Part shown: one piece after another, positions 22,683 to 35,339 of the stretch
Position numbering within the stretch: position 1 is the first letter of the stretch
Layout: each line of letters begins with the position of its first letter
DNA from: Aquatica leii
Lineage: Eukaryota; Arthropoda; Insecta; Coleoptera; Lampyridae
Length of the DNA stretch: 64,000 nucleotides
Assembly: GCA_035610365.1 (NCBI GenBank)
Contig: CM069432.1
Span: 76,636,520 to 76,700,519, forward strand
Reading direction: 5' to 3'
Position numbers and translations under genes: made by a program
The notes under the pieces: model-generated
The model's input: only the letters and a program-made list of their open reading frames with translations
Databases searched by the model: none
Told to the model about the DNA's origin: nothing

Positions 22683-23620
22683 TTAGGTCAAATATGAACC
22701 GTTCGACAACTTGTTACTATTTTGAAGGTAATTTTATTATGCTTCTCTCATAAAAGCCCTCGTCCATATTGGCAAAAAATGGAAACAGTCGATTTTCACA
22801 AACCTCTATTAAAGCGAATTTTTCATCAGCAAAATTGTTTGCCATGGACTGGAACAGATGGTAATCAGTTGGTGCTAGGTCCGGACTATAAGGTAGATGC
22901 ATAAGCCCGTTTCAACCAAGCTCCCAGAACTCCTGGCAAGTCACTATCTATGTGTGTAGACTAGCGTTGTCCTGATGAAACACAATTCTTCTCCTGTCAG
23001 TCAAAGCTGGCCGCTTCTGGGCGATTGCTTTTATCAGACGGTCCAATTGTTGACAGTACCGTTCCGAGTTAAGAGTTTTGCGGTAAGGGAGCAGCTTATA
23101 GTAGATGATTCTCTGCCAAACACAGAGTAAAACCTTTCTGGTCGTCAATCCTGCTATTCCACTACAACCGTTTTCGCTTGACATTGTCGTAAGTGATCCA
23201 CTTTTTATGACCAGTTACCAACGGTTTTAGAAATTGGTCAATTTTGTTGCGATTCAGCAGCGATTTGTAGATGGAAATTCGGTCCATGAGGTTTTTTGCG
23301 TTAACTTGTGTGGCACCCATACATAGAGCTTTTTTTTGTATCCAGCTATATTCAAATGGTTTCGAACGGTTTTTTGTGCAATCTTTAGCTGTTGGGCAAT
23401 CGAAACAGTGCTTACATGACGGTCAAACTCGACAATGTTTATGATTTAATCGACAATTAACCTTTAGTGCATGGTGCATCTCTGACATCGAAATTATTGG
23501 AATGGTCGAAAGCAAAATAAACACTATTCACATTTTTAGCCGCCTGGCTTGCGTTTTTGCCTTTATCGAAGAAAAACTGTTAAATGTAGCGTATTTTCTC
23601 TGTGCTAGTGTCCATCTTCG
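22683..23620 (-). pseudogene. mariner transposase remnant (D,D34D type)
   Basis: The - strand begins MDTSTEKIRYI, a stop, then QFFFDKGKNASQA (start near 23616, helix-turn-helix region). It continues through KVLLCVWQRIIYYKLLPYRKTLNSERYCQQLDRL and HQDNASLHT (second catalytic Asp), and ends with YSPDLAPTDYHLFQSMAN (third Asp in the PDLAPTDY motif). The PDLAP-TDYHLF motif identifies the mariner family. Stops and at least two frameshifts, one between the HQDN and PDLAP blocks near 22905-22948, make it non-functional. The region before KVLLCVW lacks the usual WVPH and first catalytic Asp in readable form. Terminal inverted repeats were not found. Confidence 0.85.
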
Positions 23621-24088
23621 TTGCACGCTCAAACAAAACTAAAACAATTTATCACAAAACTGTCACAAAAAATTTTTTTAGTACGGAATCTCATCTTTCT
23701 AACTCTATCTGGTGGAACCCGATCGGACTTATACAACGTCATATACAGATAACTAAAGCCAATATTATACCTCATTGGCATGAATAGATTTTTTACTGGT
23801 TGCAGAAGCAAAATGTTATGAATAATTGATATTTATCAAATTAATCCGGTTCATTCATATCAAGTTTTACTTTAATAAAAAAAAGTAGTAAATAATTTGA
23901 AGTTAAATAACTTTACATGTATTTAAAACATGTAAATTATACTCACGTTTTTCTCAATACATATGAATACTTGAAAGTCAAGAAAAATTAATAATACCGG
24001 ACCGGTTAACCACAATCTACTTAAAACTTGTAATATAAACGCACACAAATTGAAATAAGGTAAATACAAATGTTTGATATATAATTTC

Positions 24089-27000
24089 TTAAGGGTTGTA
24101 TTTAGTTAGGACGTCTTGCACCGTGAAATAGTGAAACGCTAATCAGGATATCTCACTTTGTAGCAGTATGATTAAAAAACTAATTTAAGGTTTATTTAAA
24201 ACAATCTTTTCTCTAACGGGCTAAATCGCGAAAAGCGTTTTTTTTTAATAAATGTGGATGATATCACGTTACAAATAAAACATAAGTTTTAATTGATACT
24301 GCCAACGGAATTTATTTTTATAAGTTTTTATTCTTTTACCCCGTTACATACATGTATTTTACTGACCTACATGCATCGATGTATCGTTACATTCTACATG
24401 GTGACGAATTAATTGAGTTAGCGATTAAAAAATGTTCTATTAATTTTGTTAAAATTTGGTGCAAATATAGGCAACCCATTAAACAGAGACATGTACCGGC
24501 AACCACCCGTTGTTAAACAATAATCGGATTACTAACAAAAGGATTATAATTGTTTGTAAACTGCAGGTAGAAAACTACTTAAGTTGCTAACACATTTATT
24601 TATTCAAATCAAACTAATAATACACCAAGTACGGTTCTTAGAGTAATCAATTTGATTAGAATATTGAAATCGATTTATAACAAATAATAATAAAATTGCT
24701 TAAAGATATTTATTCACGACATATTAGCTAACAGTGTTAATAGTAATAACGAGAAAAAGTTAAAACAAATAATACATCAGTCCAAAATATAAAATAATAA
24801 ATAGGTACAAACATACTGTTGCAAGCGCATAAATAAACAATCTTACAAATAAACGTAAACTAATAATAATAATCAACTATGTGTAAATAATAATAAGTCA
24901 GCATGTTTATTATTTATGCATATAAATTAATTTACAAAAGGAGGAAGAAAGTAACAACTTTTACAGATACATGTACACCCCTGACATTTAATTTCAGAAG
25001 ATATAGTTTCTTCCACGTACATCAATTTAAAAATGTCTCTCGGATAGGTAGCTGTCGTGATTGTCTTGAATCCAAAATTTCGGGTAACAATGCCATATAA
25101 TAAAATTGTTCAAGCTTCGGAAGCATTTTTTTCTCCCAAAACAAAGTATCGATTTTAATCTTTTCCACTGAAATGCCAGTAGGAGTCCAAATAACAAAAT
25201 AGCAAATGTCTTTTTTCGCGATATTTAATTGCCCTTGGATTTGGTACATATAGTTGTCATTTTGTTTTAATTTTAATTCGCTTTCCTCTATTCGACAAAA
25301 TTTGATTTTATTATTTAAAACGGCTTCTATCGGAGTATACATTCTTGCACTATACGGGCATTTGATTTCTATAATCGCATTCTCACCTACTACTCCGTCT
25401 GGAGATGCTGCCAAAAATAGGTAAGCTTCATCTACAAATAAACCGCAAGGATTAACATTTATATTCGTGACCTCTTGAAAATCGTTTATGGCCCGATGCT
25501 CATTTTCTTTTCCATATTTTGTAGCAGCATTTCCTGTAAACTGTTGGTATAACAAATGTTTTATTACATTTGCACAAGAAGTTGTACTGCGCAATTTACA
25601 AATGCGGCCAAAATTTGACGCTGTCAATCTTTTCCGCCGCTCTTCGTACCACCGATTGCTTCGGTGTTGACCAATAGTTTCATTCAAAATTTCTTCTCGT
25701 CTCAAAGACAATTCTTCTACGAATTTTTGCGCGGCTTTGTTTAATTGTTCTTCTAGCATATCCGGCGTTGGTTCAGCTGCATCCGGTCCATAATCAGCAT
25801 CTGCGATTCCAGAGTACTTAGTACGGTAACGTATTGCTTTTTGATTCCGAAGCAATTGCTTTCGCTTTTGTTTTTCGCAAAATAACTTTGTATACTTTCC
25901 GGGCGTACTATTGGCTGTAGTTTGCACGATTTCGTGGAGCGTACCTACTTCATTATGCGCCACTACAGCAGCTTCACACCTAGTTTGATAACCACGACGA
26001 AAAGCAAAATTCACGCGTTTACCACCAACAAATTTCGCAACGTAAGAATTGTAAAGTTCTGCAGAATTGTTGGTAACATCATATATTAAACTTTTCGAAT
26101 GGTAAGCTACACGACGTACTGCAGTCATTATTTCTTGAAATAAACCGCTTTCTTCTAAATCCGGAACCATATTTTTTTCGCTTTTAGCACCGGTACAAAA
26201 ATAACCGCGCTGTTTACATCCCGTATGATCACCAAAGATGTGCTTTGGTCCATTTAAAAAATCAAGTTCTAGTTCTTTAATCTTTATATCTATAGTCACA
26301 TCTTGGCTTTTTCTAAATTGAATCGCTTTAGTAACTGCACTACGAAACCTGATAATATTTTTTGAGATAATGTCTTTTAATTCGTTGTTCTTAATTTTTG
26401 GTTTTTTGACAACTTCTCGTAGTTTATTTATGTAATTACGCAAAATATGATTTTTGCATTCAATTTTTTGTATTACAAGAGAAGGGCCATAAGGCATCGA
26501 CTCCACAAGTTTTCGATGCACGCTGCTGTCGCCGTCACCCACTAATTTTACATATTTCATACCGTACATCTCCATTCATTCTTGGACACCTTCTACTATA
26601 ATAGCTGCCTCCATCCCAGTTGATGGACCGGTCCAATTTCTATAGCAGGTGTGCTCTGGGCATTGATTATCTTTGTACAGATCCTTTCTTGCGCACACCA
26701 AACAAAACTTATTTTTAACGGCCATATAGAGCACCTTCTTTGTCCGTAGTCCAAGTATACACGCAACACCTGACAAGGCGTTATAATTAGTGCGATACGA
26801 CCGTTTGCTCCACGCTCCATCTGTTACAACTGCAATGTTTGGACATCCTTGGTCGTCTACTTCTCCTAGTTCCACTGCTAGTTTCGCTTCTTCTTTGGCG
26901 GCTTTATTCATCGCGTCAATTGCTGCTCGATTATAAATTTGAGAAACTTCATCTTGGTAAACGGCGTAAGTAGCACTTGATGGACTCGGAATATCTAAAG

Positions 27001-28377
27001 CCGCCGAAAACTCAGTTAGTTGGGTATATCCGGCACCGATAGACACAATCGCAGATACGGCCGATAAATTAATGTTCATTCGTGAAGTTTCTGAATTTTC
27101 CGTTGAAATTGTCTCGATTTTATTGCACATTGCACATTTAACAGTAAATACCGACACAAACCCTTTACGCCTTTCACCAACAAGATCTATGTCAAAAAAC
27201 GAACACCCAAATCCATCGTGCTGCACTGTTTTTGTTCTTCTAGCTCCATGGCTTCGGTGTCTAACTCCGGAAAAGACTCTGTCGATGAACAGTTTTTATT
27301 AAAACTTTCGGAATCCTTTTCGGATGAAAATATTTCTTCCTCGACGTAAAAGTTTGTATCGCTATCTATTAAATTTTCTTCAGTAGAAGAAACTAACGTA
27401 TTCACTTCACTTTCTTCATCGTGTACACGCGATACACATGGTGCACTAACTGTACGCACCCTTTCTTTTGCCGCACGCATTTTTTTCATTTTTTCTTTCA
27501 TACTAATCATACTACGTCTTGTTTTAGTCAACCGCAAGTGCTTCGAATTTGCAAACTGTGTACGACCCATTCTCGAAAACAAAAAATGAACAACTAAACA
27601 CAGGTAATATCACTTCGTACTGATCGTTTGGTAATTACAGTTTAACTGAAGTTTAATAATTGGGAGTAATGAGTATGTAAGTACTTTGTAAAATAAAGAC
27701 GTTATTTATATTAGACTGGAATGTTTCTGTTTTCATTCAACCAATAAACAGGATGTAAATAATCAAAAATCAATTTTAAAACAATAATAATGATGCCATT
27801 TTACGTTTACAATAATTGCAGGAAGTTTTTAAAAACAATATATCAATAAACTTCATTGTTTCAAAGGACTGACAATATTGCAAAAGAATAAGAATACCTT
27901 ATATTGTTGTTCAACATCCTGTTAGTATTAGCTCTAACTTTCTAAAAATATTCATAAAATGATTGTTTATAATTTGTTATTATGTCTATTTCGTATAAAA
28001 TAAAAAAAATTAAACTTTATGATAAAATACATAAAGATTATTAGTAACTAATTTAATAATATAATGTTTGTTTCTTCCAAAAACATTATTTCCGGGGATG
28101 TAAACAATCACAGCAACTGAATAATAATAAAATTATTAGTCAATTACATTTTATGTTAAAAATAATTGTGGCATTGTGAATAACAATAATTAAATCAATT
28201 TAAGTTGGGTTTGTTTAAAAAGGGATGTCTGTCATATTACAAATGTTAAATGCTGGTTTATGGTTTACATGCACCCCTGCAGTGAGCCAGGTAGATGGTG
28301 TGATGAGGTTTGCAGATACTACAGGCGTTTACTAAATTTCAAAACTAAGATTTTATTTGACTAAATACAACCCTTAA
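24089..28377. mobile_element. Kolobok-like DNA transposon, TTAA target duplication
   Basis: The element runs 24093-28373. Its ends are a perfect 14-bp inverted repeat GGGTTGTATTTAGT (24093-24106, complement at 28360-28373), flanked by TTAA on both sides (24089-24092 and 28374-28377). Length is 4281 bp. It encodes one long - strand frame, a DDE transposase fused to a YqaJ-type nuclease, broken at two points. TTAA duplication combined with this transposase type and GGG ends fits the Kolobok superfamily; I assign it from memory of the superfamily, not from a search. Confidence 0.8.
25022..27570 (-). pseudogene. Kolobok-like transposase with C-terminal YqaJ nuclease, two breaks
   Basis: Translation starts at ATG 27568-27570 (MGRTQFANSKHLRL). 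A lysine-rich and then acidic N-terminus follows to about 27230. There the frame shifts by one base at a run of five T (27229-27233). The next block, HDGFGCSFFDIDLVGERRKG then a CAMCNK cysteine pair, begins the transposase domain, which includes VVTDGAWSKRSY (26810-26850) and, after an in-frame TGA at 26576-26578, VKLVGDGDSSVHRKL. The C-terminal 200 or so residues contain RRKRLTASNFGRI, GxxxE (GKENEHRAI) and SPDGVV...IIEIKCPY, the motifs of a YqaJ-type PD-(D/E)XK nuclease. Apart from one indel and one nonsense codon the reading is continuous, so inactivation is recent. There are no introns. Confidence 0.85.
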
Positions 28378-28789
28378 TTGTGTTTGAAGGAACCAATACT
28401 ATGTTTTAGGTACTACCAACTTAATTTTTTTAATTTAGATTATTTATTTTTCGCGTTGCTTCTGCGTGTAAAAACATTAATTTTAAATTGATAAATAATT
28501 AAATATGTAGTCGTAGAAAGAAGTATAGTGTATAATTCGCAAGGAATGTGCATTGCCAACTCGCTCGACTCGGTTGCAAATTGTTGACAACCATTCTTTA
28601 CCTGTTATACAATATACTATTGGAACCTTTGCATAAGAGTTATAGATTAAACTTTATTTATTTATTTAGCGTACCTTTACGACTAAAAAACTAAAATTTT
28701 ATTTACGAATTTGGTCAAACAAATGAGGCGTTTATGGGAAAAACATTATTAATACAAAAATTACTTTTTTGTGCTGCCAACGTCGCAAA

Positions 28790-29225
28790 CGCCAGCATTC
28801 GTTCGTTAGTGTAGTTACGTAATGGGCGAAAAAAGCTCTAGTGTGGCAAAATGAAAACTAGAAATCTACATAAAGCTAAGTGTTCAAAGTCAATTATTAT
28901 ATTAGAACGAGTATGCGACAGGTGGAAAAGTTATTTAAAAACTCTTGAAATACAGTTAAGATTGAAAAAAACGATATTAAAATTAATGCCAAGTTTGACA
29001 GATTTAGTAATAAATGTAATTATTATATTTTTAGTGATTTTTTAAAATTTTTTCAAAAAAGAATATAATTCTACAAAAGGCAACACAAAAAATAATGTAC
29101 GTTACTCTCGTCAAAAATTTCATAGCATAACTCACATGCAGCGCTCGGCCGTGCGCCCTCGCGTCGCATTAGCGTTCATTATGTTGTGATGTACTTTTCA
29201 ACGCTTGTTACGTAAATTACTATTT
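28790..29225 (-). repeat. Repeat C, inverted copy
   Basis: On the - strand it carries ACGTAACAAGCGTTG, GACGCGAGGGCGCACGG, CCGAGCGCTGCAT, a TTATGCTATGA block, TTTTTTGAAAAAATTTTAAA and TTACGTAACTACACTAACG, in the order seen at 18121-18602. The + strand ORF of 64 codons in it is not protein-like. Confidence 0.6.
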
Positions 29226-29579
29226 TGGATAAACAATGAAAACTATCTATGCTGTATGTTATTCAGTTTTCACATAATTTTTTTTAGTATATTATAAAGC
29301 AGTATAATAGACACCGCTTAGCATTTTTAACTATTTATTTCGTATGGTAGAATAATGGAAAAAATAAAAACACTTAAACATATGATGTTTTTATTGGAAA
29401 CCAAAACATAAATAACTATAGCGTACAGCAAATAACAAGAAAAATCCCCTTTAACATTACTTTGTAATTTGAAATTATCTAAAGTCTCTAAATTAAAACT
29501 TTTCCAAACATTGTCCTATATAATAAATTAAAAAAAAAAATTATAGTTGCCAAAGTATTTTTTTCTTTTTAATTTTGAC

Positions 29580-30940
29580 AACCACTACTGTTGTCATCAC
29601 TATGACTTCAACTCTGCTAGACTGAGCACTATTTGCATCTTGACTGTTTTTTGCTTGACCTCGTCATAAAACTTTCTGTTTGTTTGTTTGTGTAAAAATC
29701 CAAGAAGAGTTTGTACATTTTTCAGTTTGGTTTTTTGGATGGCCACTAGGGTTTCTTTCTCAATTTTAATCATTCTAGCAGTTTTGATGTTAACTGCTGG
29801 CCTAGGATTTGTACGAAAAAACTTATCCGTTTATGTCTTAATGTTGAACATCATGCTCGAATCAACTTTGACTAGTTTAAAACTTGGATTTAATCTTAAA
29901 CTTAAAATGACATCGTTCCACTCTTCGGAGTTTTGACGCGTTCTAGTTTTTTTTTTCTTTTTCTTAGTTAGTGCGAAGTACTGATCACTGGGCAGATACG
30001 AATGACAGCGCAATAGAAATAAGTAAGTGATTAAGTCAAACTACTTTAGTCCATAAAAAAGTATATAAAGGGAATGTAACATAGTATAATTTTTGTTTTG
30101 ACCAGGACATCCATCACTTAGTACAACCAGTGTTAAAGTAGTGCAGAAGAATAGAAACGACATTATTCGCTCCTTTTTTAGCTTCAAAATCACAGTAAGT
30201 GTAGATTGCTGCTTGATCTATCCTTACATCGTGAATTCCAAATATATTTAATACCAAAGTTGTCGAGAAAAGAAAATCGGTTTGGATAGAATATGTGAAA
30301 GTGACAGATTTTGCATGTAGTCAAAACTTAGGCAAGTTATATCTCCTGCTTCAGCTTTTACTTTATATGCTCGTTTTTTAGTATGAAATGCATCCGTTTT
30401 TCTCTGATAAAGTTCTTTTTGTCTCAAAACATTTTGTTTCTGTTCGTCAGTAATATCTGGCTTACTTAAAAAATGTTGAAATTTGTCACAATCCGAGCAT
30501 GTATCGGAACGTGGATATCCAAACTTAACATTAAATGTCGTTTGAAATACATACCAGTACATCTTATATGGTATATTTATCAAATATTCCTTGATACACA
30601 TCGTATGCATATTCTTTACTGTAATTTCTAGGACAGTTATCGTGTTTTCCTCATATGTCTGTTGGTGCGCAGCTTTTTTCTACAAGAGATAAATGAATTC
30701 TCTTTATTCGAGGTAAACCAATGCCGCTTTTAAACATACCTTTGTTTCAGTACCTGCGCGTCGTACTTTGTAATAGTAAGATGCACAATGTGGTTTGTTT
30801 GTGCTAGTTTCTGGACGTGGGCGATGTCTACTTATATGGTTTATTGTTATAAGCCCTGCTAAATTACTATCTTGTTGATTCTTGTTTTCCAAATTATTAA
30901 ACTCTTCCCAGTCCTGGGCAGTAACAAACTTGTATTTCAA
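29580..30940 (-). pseudogene. DDE transposon remnant, unassigned insect family
   Basis: Read on the - strand, pieces in order are ASYYYKVRRAGTETKVCLKA, VKNMHTMCIKEYLINI, FGYPRSDTCSDCDKFQHFL, TCLSFDYMQNLSLSHI followed by FFSRQLWY, VVLSDGCPGQNKNYTM (30050-30150) and, at 29600-30000, RLNPSFKLVKVDSSMMFNIK with a lysine-rich C-terminus. I recognise this order from a widespread insect repeat protein: a PRSDTCxxCDxF cysteine pair, an SFDxxQNLxLxH strand that may hold a catalytic Asp, and an SDGCPGQNKN strand. It is interrupted by frameshifts and stops. I do not know its superfamily name. A hAT-like sequence abuts its 5' end near 30908. Confidence 0.6.
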
Positions 30941-31480
30941 ATATAGTATTTAAATTACAATAATTGTATGTTGTAATTTGTATTTAGATACAATGCAAAA
31001 TAGTATTTTTGTAATTTGTATTTCAAATACACTGTTTGATGTATTTTAAGTATTTTAATTAATTACATCAATTAGGTACTCGAGACTAAAGTAAATTAGT
31101 AAACCGTTAATTTTATCGTTTCTGAATTTAAAATCATATCAAACAGTAAAAAAATGTTTATAAAATTCGATTTAATACAAGTTTATGTTTTTCGGCACCA
31201 GTGGAACGTCTATTTTCATTTGCAAATTTTATACATTCACCAACTAGACGTAGTTTATCAGACGAACAATTTGAAAAATTCGTTTTTTTGAAGGAAAAGA
31301 AACCTTTTTATTATCAAAAGAAGTAGTTAAATTGGTCAAGTGAATGAACATTATTTACACGTTACTTTTGTGTTACAAAGTAATGTGTATTTTTAATTGT
31401 AATTGAAATACTATTTTATGCTTTGTATTTTCGACATTTTATATTCTATATCTTGTATCTGGTATTTTAAATACACAAAA
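30908..31480 (+). mobile_element. hAT element remnant
   Basis: It opens with CAGTCCTGGGCAGTAAC-type sequence resembling a hAT terminus (near 30908) and is full of GTATTT/AAATAC subterminal motifs at both ends (30935-31050, 31390-31480). Between them lies a transposase C-terminus. The right end is not clearly defined. Confidence 0.45.
31188..31315 (+). pseudogene. hAT transposase C-terminal dimerisation domain fragment
   Basis: The + frame reads FSAPVERLFSFANFIHSP then TRRSLSDEQFEKFVFLKEK. The pattern S-A-x-V-E-R-L-F-S-x-A...R..L....x-x-x-L-x-F-L-K is the hAT C-terminal dimerisation motif. Only about 40 residues remain and the catalytic domain is absent. Confidence 0.85.
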
Positions 31481-34199
31481 TTAATGTAATATATATATAT
31501 ATAATATAATCGCTAATAAAAGTTAAACCCATCAAACATTGTTGTCTATTACTATTTTTAGTAAAAATCAATGTTACTAATTTAAATCAATTAAACTTCA
31601 TACTAAAAAATTGTAAACGTTTTTTTATTTTGTTTATTCCAAATATATATTAATTCATCCTAAATATAAATCTTTTATTAAGTAAAAATGCGTTTTTAAA
31701 GTTTTAATATCTAAATGACCAGTCAATAATAATAACAAATTTAATCCTAAAAACGACACAGTATTCAAACTTGTCTACTGTTTAAATTACTTTGTTTTTT
31801 TTTCACAAGTTTATTTAATTTTATTTAATTAGTACCTACAAGTTTCGTTGGCTGTAACTAGACTTTAGAATAAATAAAAGAAAAGTAGTTATAAAACTGT
31901 TAATAATTAATTAAAATGAAATAAAACTAATAAAAAAAGTCCATTTATTTTTTTTTTACTTATAAAGAGATGGAATCTAAAAATGAAATAACTTTAATAC
32001 ATACTGCGTAATATAATTTGTATGCTCTATAAAATTCATTTAAAAAATTGTAATTTTTAGAGAATACGTTAAATTTACACAAATATTTTTAATTACTTGT
32101 TTGCATTTCTAAAATAAACTAAACGTACAAGAAATCTTACAAATTTAATCTAGTTACTTACTCTTTTGAAGAAAGTTTTAGTTAACATAAGCGAGAAGAC
32201 TTAACTTTATTTTGTTAGTTCATAATTACCCAGAACAGTAAACCTACCACAATAATGTTTCAAACATTAAAGCGTATTATTGTTATTACAATTGACAAGA
32301 AATATAATTTTCTTAATTATTATCTAAATTCTTGTAATATTTAAAGTTTTATAAAGATCTGAAATGCAGTAATATATATTTTTTAACATGCAAACTGCAA
32401 TAAATGATTTTTATGCTTAAACGGTTTATAAAATACGAGCATGTGTTATTGTGCGTATAATTTAATAGTTCAAAACAACTTTGAATGGCCATTTAACATA
32501 ACTTTCTCGAAACTTTTTATACGCCTAAATGAGTAACACTGAATGTTACAAAAACTGCCATTGTTTGGATTATAATAATGCAGGTATAACAAATTGTAAA
32601 AAAAACTGGTGTGGGCTTACATAAGAAATGATAAAGGAATGTCTACATTTTTTTTAAGGTTATGTTGTCATAAAATCACTTTGAAGTGATACATACACGT
32701 TTGTATTGACTTCCTAACATGCTATAATTTTTTTGAAGTTTTTTTTTTATTTCACTTCAAAAGTATAATTATGCAAAAAAAAATTTTTTGAAAAAAAATT
32801 GCAATTGCTATACTTTCCTTATACGAAGGTAAAAATACTTCATTTAAGTTTAGAGTAGCGCAGCTGTTTAAGGAACTTCAACATGTTTAATATTTTAATT
32901 AATTAATATAAAGTAGTTCATTTCTCAAAGGGGAGTTTATACTCAAATAATTTTAGGTTAGTCAAAATTTTCTTGATAACTTCGGAATGTTACTTTAATT
33001 AACTAATTGTAGTAGATGTTTTGCTGATCATAACCTGTATCAGTATAGGTAACTAAAACGCTAATGATAAAAATTGCAATACAGGTAAGGTATATAAACT
33101 CAAAATTTCTATTATATAATAAACTGATAAACGAACGTATTTGACAGCTTTTAGAAACAATCGACGATACATGTATAAAGAAATAAAAATAAACGTAAAA
33201 AAATCAATATATAAAAATGTATCGATAGAATTCAAAATAAAATTTTATAATTTTGAACTGAGAAGAAAGGATGGCTTTAAATTTAATAGTTTATTAAACC
33301 AATTTATAGAAATATACTTAGAAAGTCGATTTATTTCAAGTTTCTAGTGAATTTCAAAGAGATTTTCTTTACAAACGTATAAAATTGTAATATTTAAGCC
33401 AGGAGTAAAAACAACTTTTAAATAAAATATGATTGATAAATCAGAACTAGTGTTAGAAATATCTGAGTTCAAATACCGAATTTCATATCTGTTTGACCAG
33501 TTTATCAAAAATTACAAAAAAAAGCTCTGTAAGTTTATCTACTCCAAATTTATGTAATATGGTAGGTACTTAGTGTTGCTTCGAAAAAAAATATTTATAT
33601 TTTGTTGCTTAAAATCGTTTGAAAAAATTTAAAAAATGAAAACAGTACTTAAAGTCTAGAGAATACCTAAAAACAGTTTGCCTTTTATTTGGAAGTTTCG
33701 ATAAGTCAGCATTTAAATATCATACTTAAACAAACTATAGTGACATCTTATAAAAGCAACAAACCAATATAAAAACTTGGTTTAATATAATTTAGTACTG
33801 GATTAAAAAAATTGAGTGATGCTTAACTCCAACTAAATGTACACTTATACAAACATTAACATTAAGATTAATTGTTAGAATGTGTATAAAAAGTCAATAA
33901 TTAAAATACTTGTAAATAACAAAATTACTAGTAAACAAGACAGACAATTGACAACATCTATAATGAACACGATTATATATTATGAACATACTTATACATG
34001 TTATCTCCATAAAAACAATGCTAACTGTTCATCCAAACACTTTTTATATTGTTCCGTTATCTGCATCCAGAAAGTTCCTCGTTTTTCGATAATTGTCTCA
34101 AAGTTTCCAATTTCTTCGAGAACCCTTCACTGCCCTCTTCTTGAAACTGTTTTCTCTAAAAACAGAAAACTGGATGATACACTGGTAGAAACGATCGTG

Positions 34200-34690
34200 G
34201 CGATAGCAGCTCTTCTATTTCGGTAACTTCCTTGACCATAAAAGTAGCAGTCAATGGACTATTCCTGGCTCGATATTCTACTTGGATGGTAACTGCAGAC
34301 CAACAGTTGAAAGTCTGTTTCTCGGAAACACTGCCAATTTTTTAGTGTCCTGAAACTTAATTTTTCTCTTGAGATTTCATTATGCTTGCCACAAAATTTC
34401 GTATAAAGTATACATGAGTACTTCATAGTGACCAGATGGAAAACAAAACCTCAGTCATCACGTGGTTTTAAAACTTTTTTGACTGCCGGTTGATGTATTC
34501 GTAGTTCATCTAACCGTTTAAATTTCTTTTTAAATAAGACTGTAATCCCCCTGAACATCTCAAGATCCTCGCTCACGCAATGTGCGATGGCGTAATTTTT
34601 TCGTGTTTGGAACAGGTCTTGTTGTTCTTTGGATGTAACTTCGAACCTAGCCTTTCCAGAACCCCTGTACATACACTTATTAAAGACCAT
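34200..34690 (-). pseudogene. Macro domain downstream of gypsy integrase
   Basis: The - strand reads KARFEVTSKEQQDLFQTRKN then YAIAHCVSEDLEMFRGITVLFKKKF, VLKPRDD, a stop, GFVFHLVTMKY and KLAVFPRNRLSTVGLQLPSK. AHCVSxDLxMxxGIAxxFKxKF is the ligand loop region of macro (ADP-ribose binding) domains, and the KLAxPRxxxGxxGLxW block is the family's later glycine-rich segment. It lies in the same frame as the end of the integrase reading (KIVHIDRLAPFAGDN), separated from it by a single TAA (about 34758). Several stops make it inactive. Seen directly: motif order and frame continuity. Inferred: that the macro domain belonged to the retroelement. Confidence 0.6.
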
Positions 34691-34759
34691 TTCTTTGACT
34701 TCATTCCTGGTTCTGCTAGTTATTACTCTGGTTTGGATCTGGTTTTAAGTAATGTTGTT

Positions 34760-35324
34760 ATCACCAGCAAACGGGGCTAGGCGATCGATGTGAACAATTT
34801 TTGGCTTGCTTCTGGGTGGTTTTTAGATGCGATATATGACGTCATTAATACGCTGCACAATTTTATAATGGGTCTCCTATTGTCTTTGCAGTTTGGGTAA
34901 CAAACCACGTCTTCTTTGGAGTTTATACAATTGCACATGTCGCCAAGTTACAACTCACCATACTTTGTGCCTTGACGTCATATCTATTCTTCATTCTGTG
35001 GCTGGAAATTTATGTGTTTTTACGGACCGCCTCATGTACTTCGTATAGCCTCTTGATCAACTTGCTAACGTAGTCTTCTTCAGCAACTTTTTCTTTTGGT
35101 TTTTGTCCAAACTGGAGGTCGCATGGCAGTCGTATTTTGCGGCCGAGCATCACAACAAGATAGTGGTCTGTGGTTTTGTGAACAGATGATTGGTATGCTA
35201 TTAGAAAAAGATTCAAGTACTGATTTCTAATCTCTTCGGACACCACTTGGATAAGTACTTTCCAAACGTTTGATTCATCCGTCATCAGATTAAAAATGGA
35301 GAAGCGTCGTTCAAATTTTCTCAA
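34760..35324 (-). pseudogene. Ty3/gypsy integrase, C-terminal half
   Basis: Reads ERRFSIFNLMTDESNVW, LFLIAYQSSVHKTTDHYLVV and MLGRKIRLPCDLQFGQKPKE, then AVRKNT, and further on RSKPKIVHIDRLAPFAGDN. AYxSSVHxTTxxxPxxMxxGRxxRLPxDL is the end of the retroviral integrase core of Ty3/gypsy elements. KIVHIDRLAPF is the conserved end of the GPY/F-type C-terminal domain. Frames change between the two blocks. The zinc-binding and first catalytic residues are gone. Confidence 0.85.
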
Positions 35325-35339
35325 TTCAGATCGTGCACT

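Noticed and set aside
29688-29936. 82-codon hydrophobic + strand ORF
   Set aside because: It is antisense to the C-terminal part of the - strand transposon remnant (FKLVKVDSSMMFNIK frame).
33141-33347. 68-codon lysine-rich ORF
   Set aside because: Typical chance ORF in A-rich sequence; no motif, no context.
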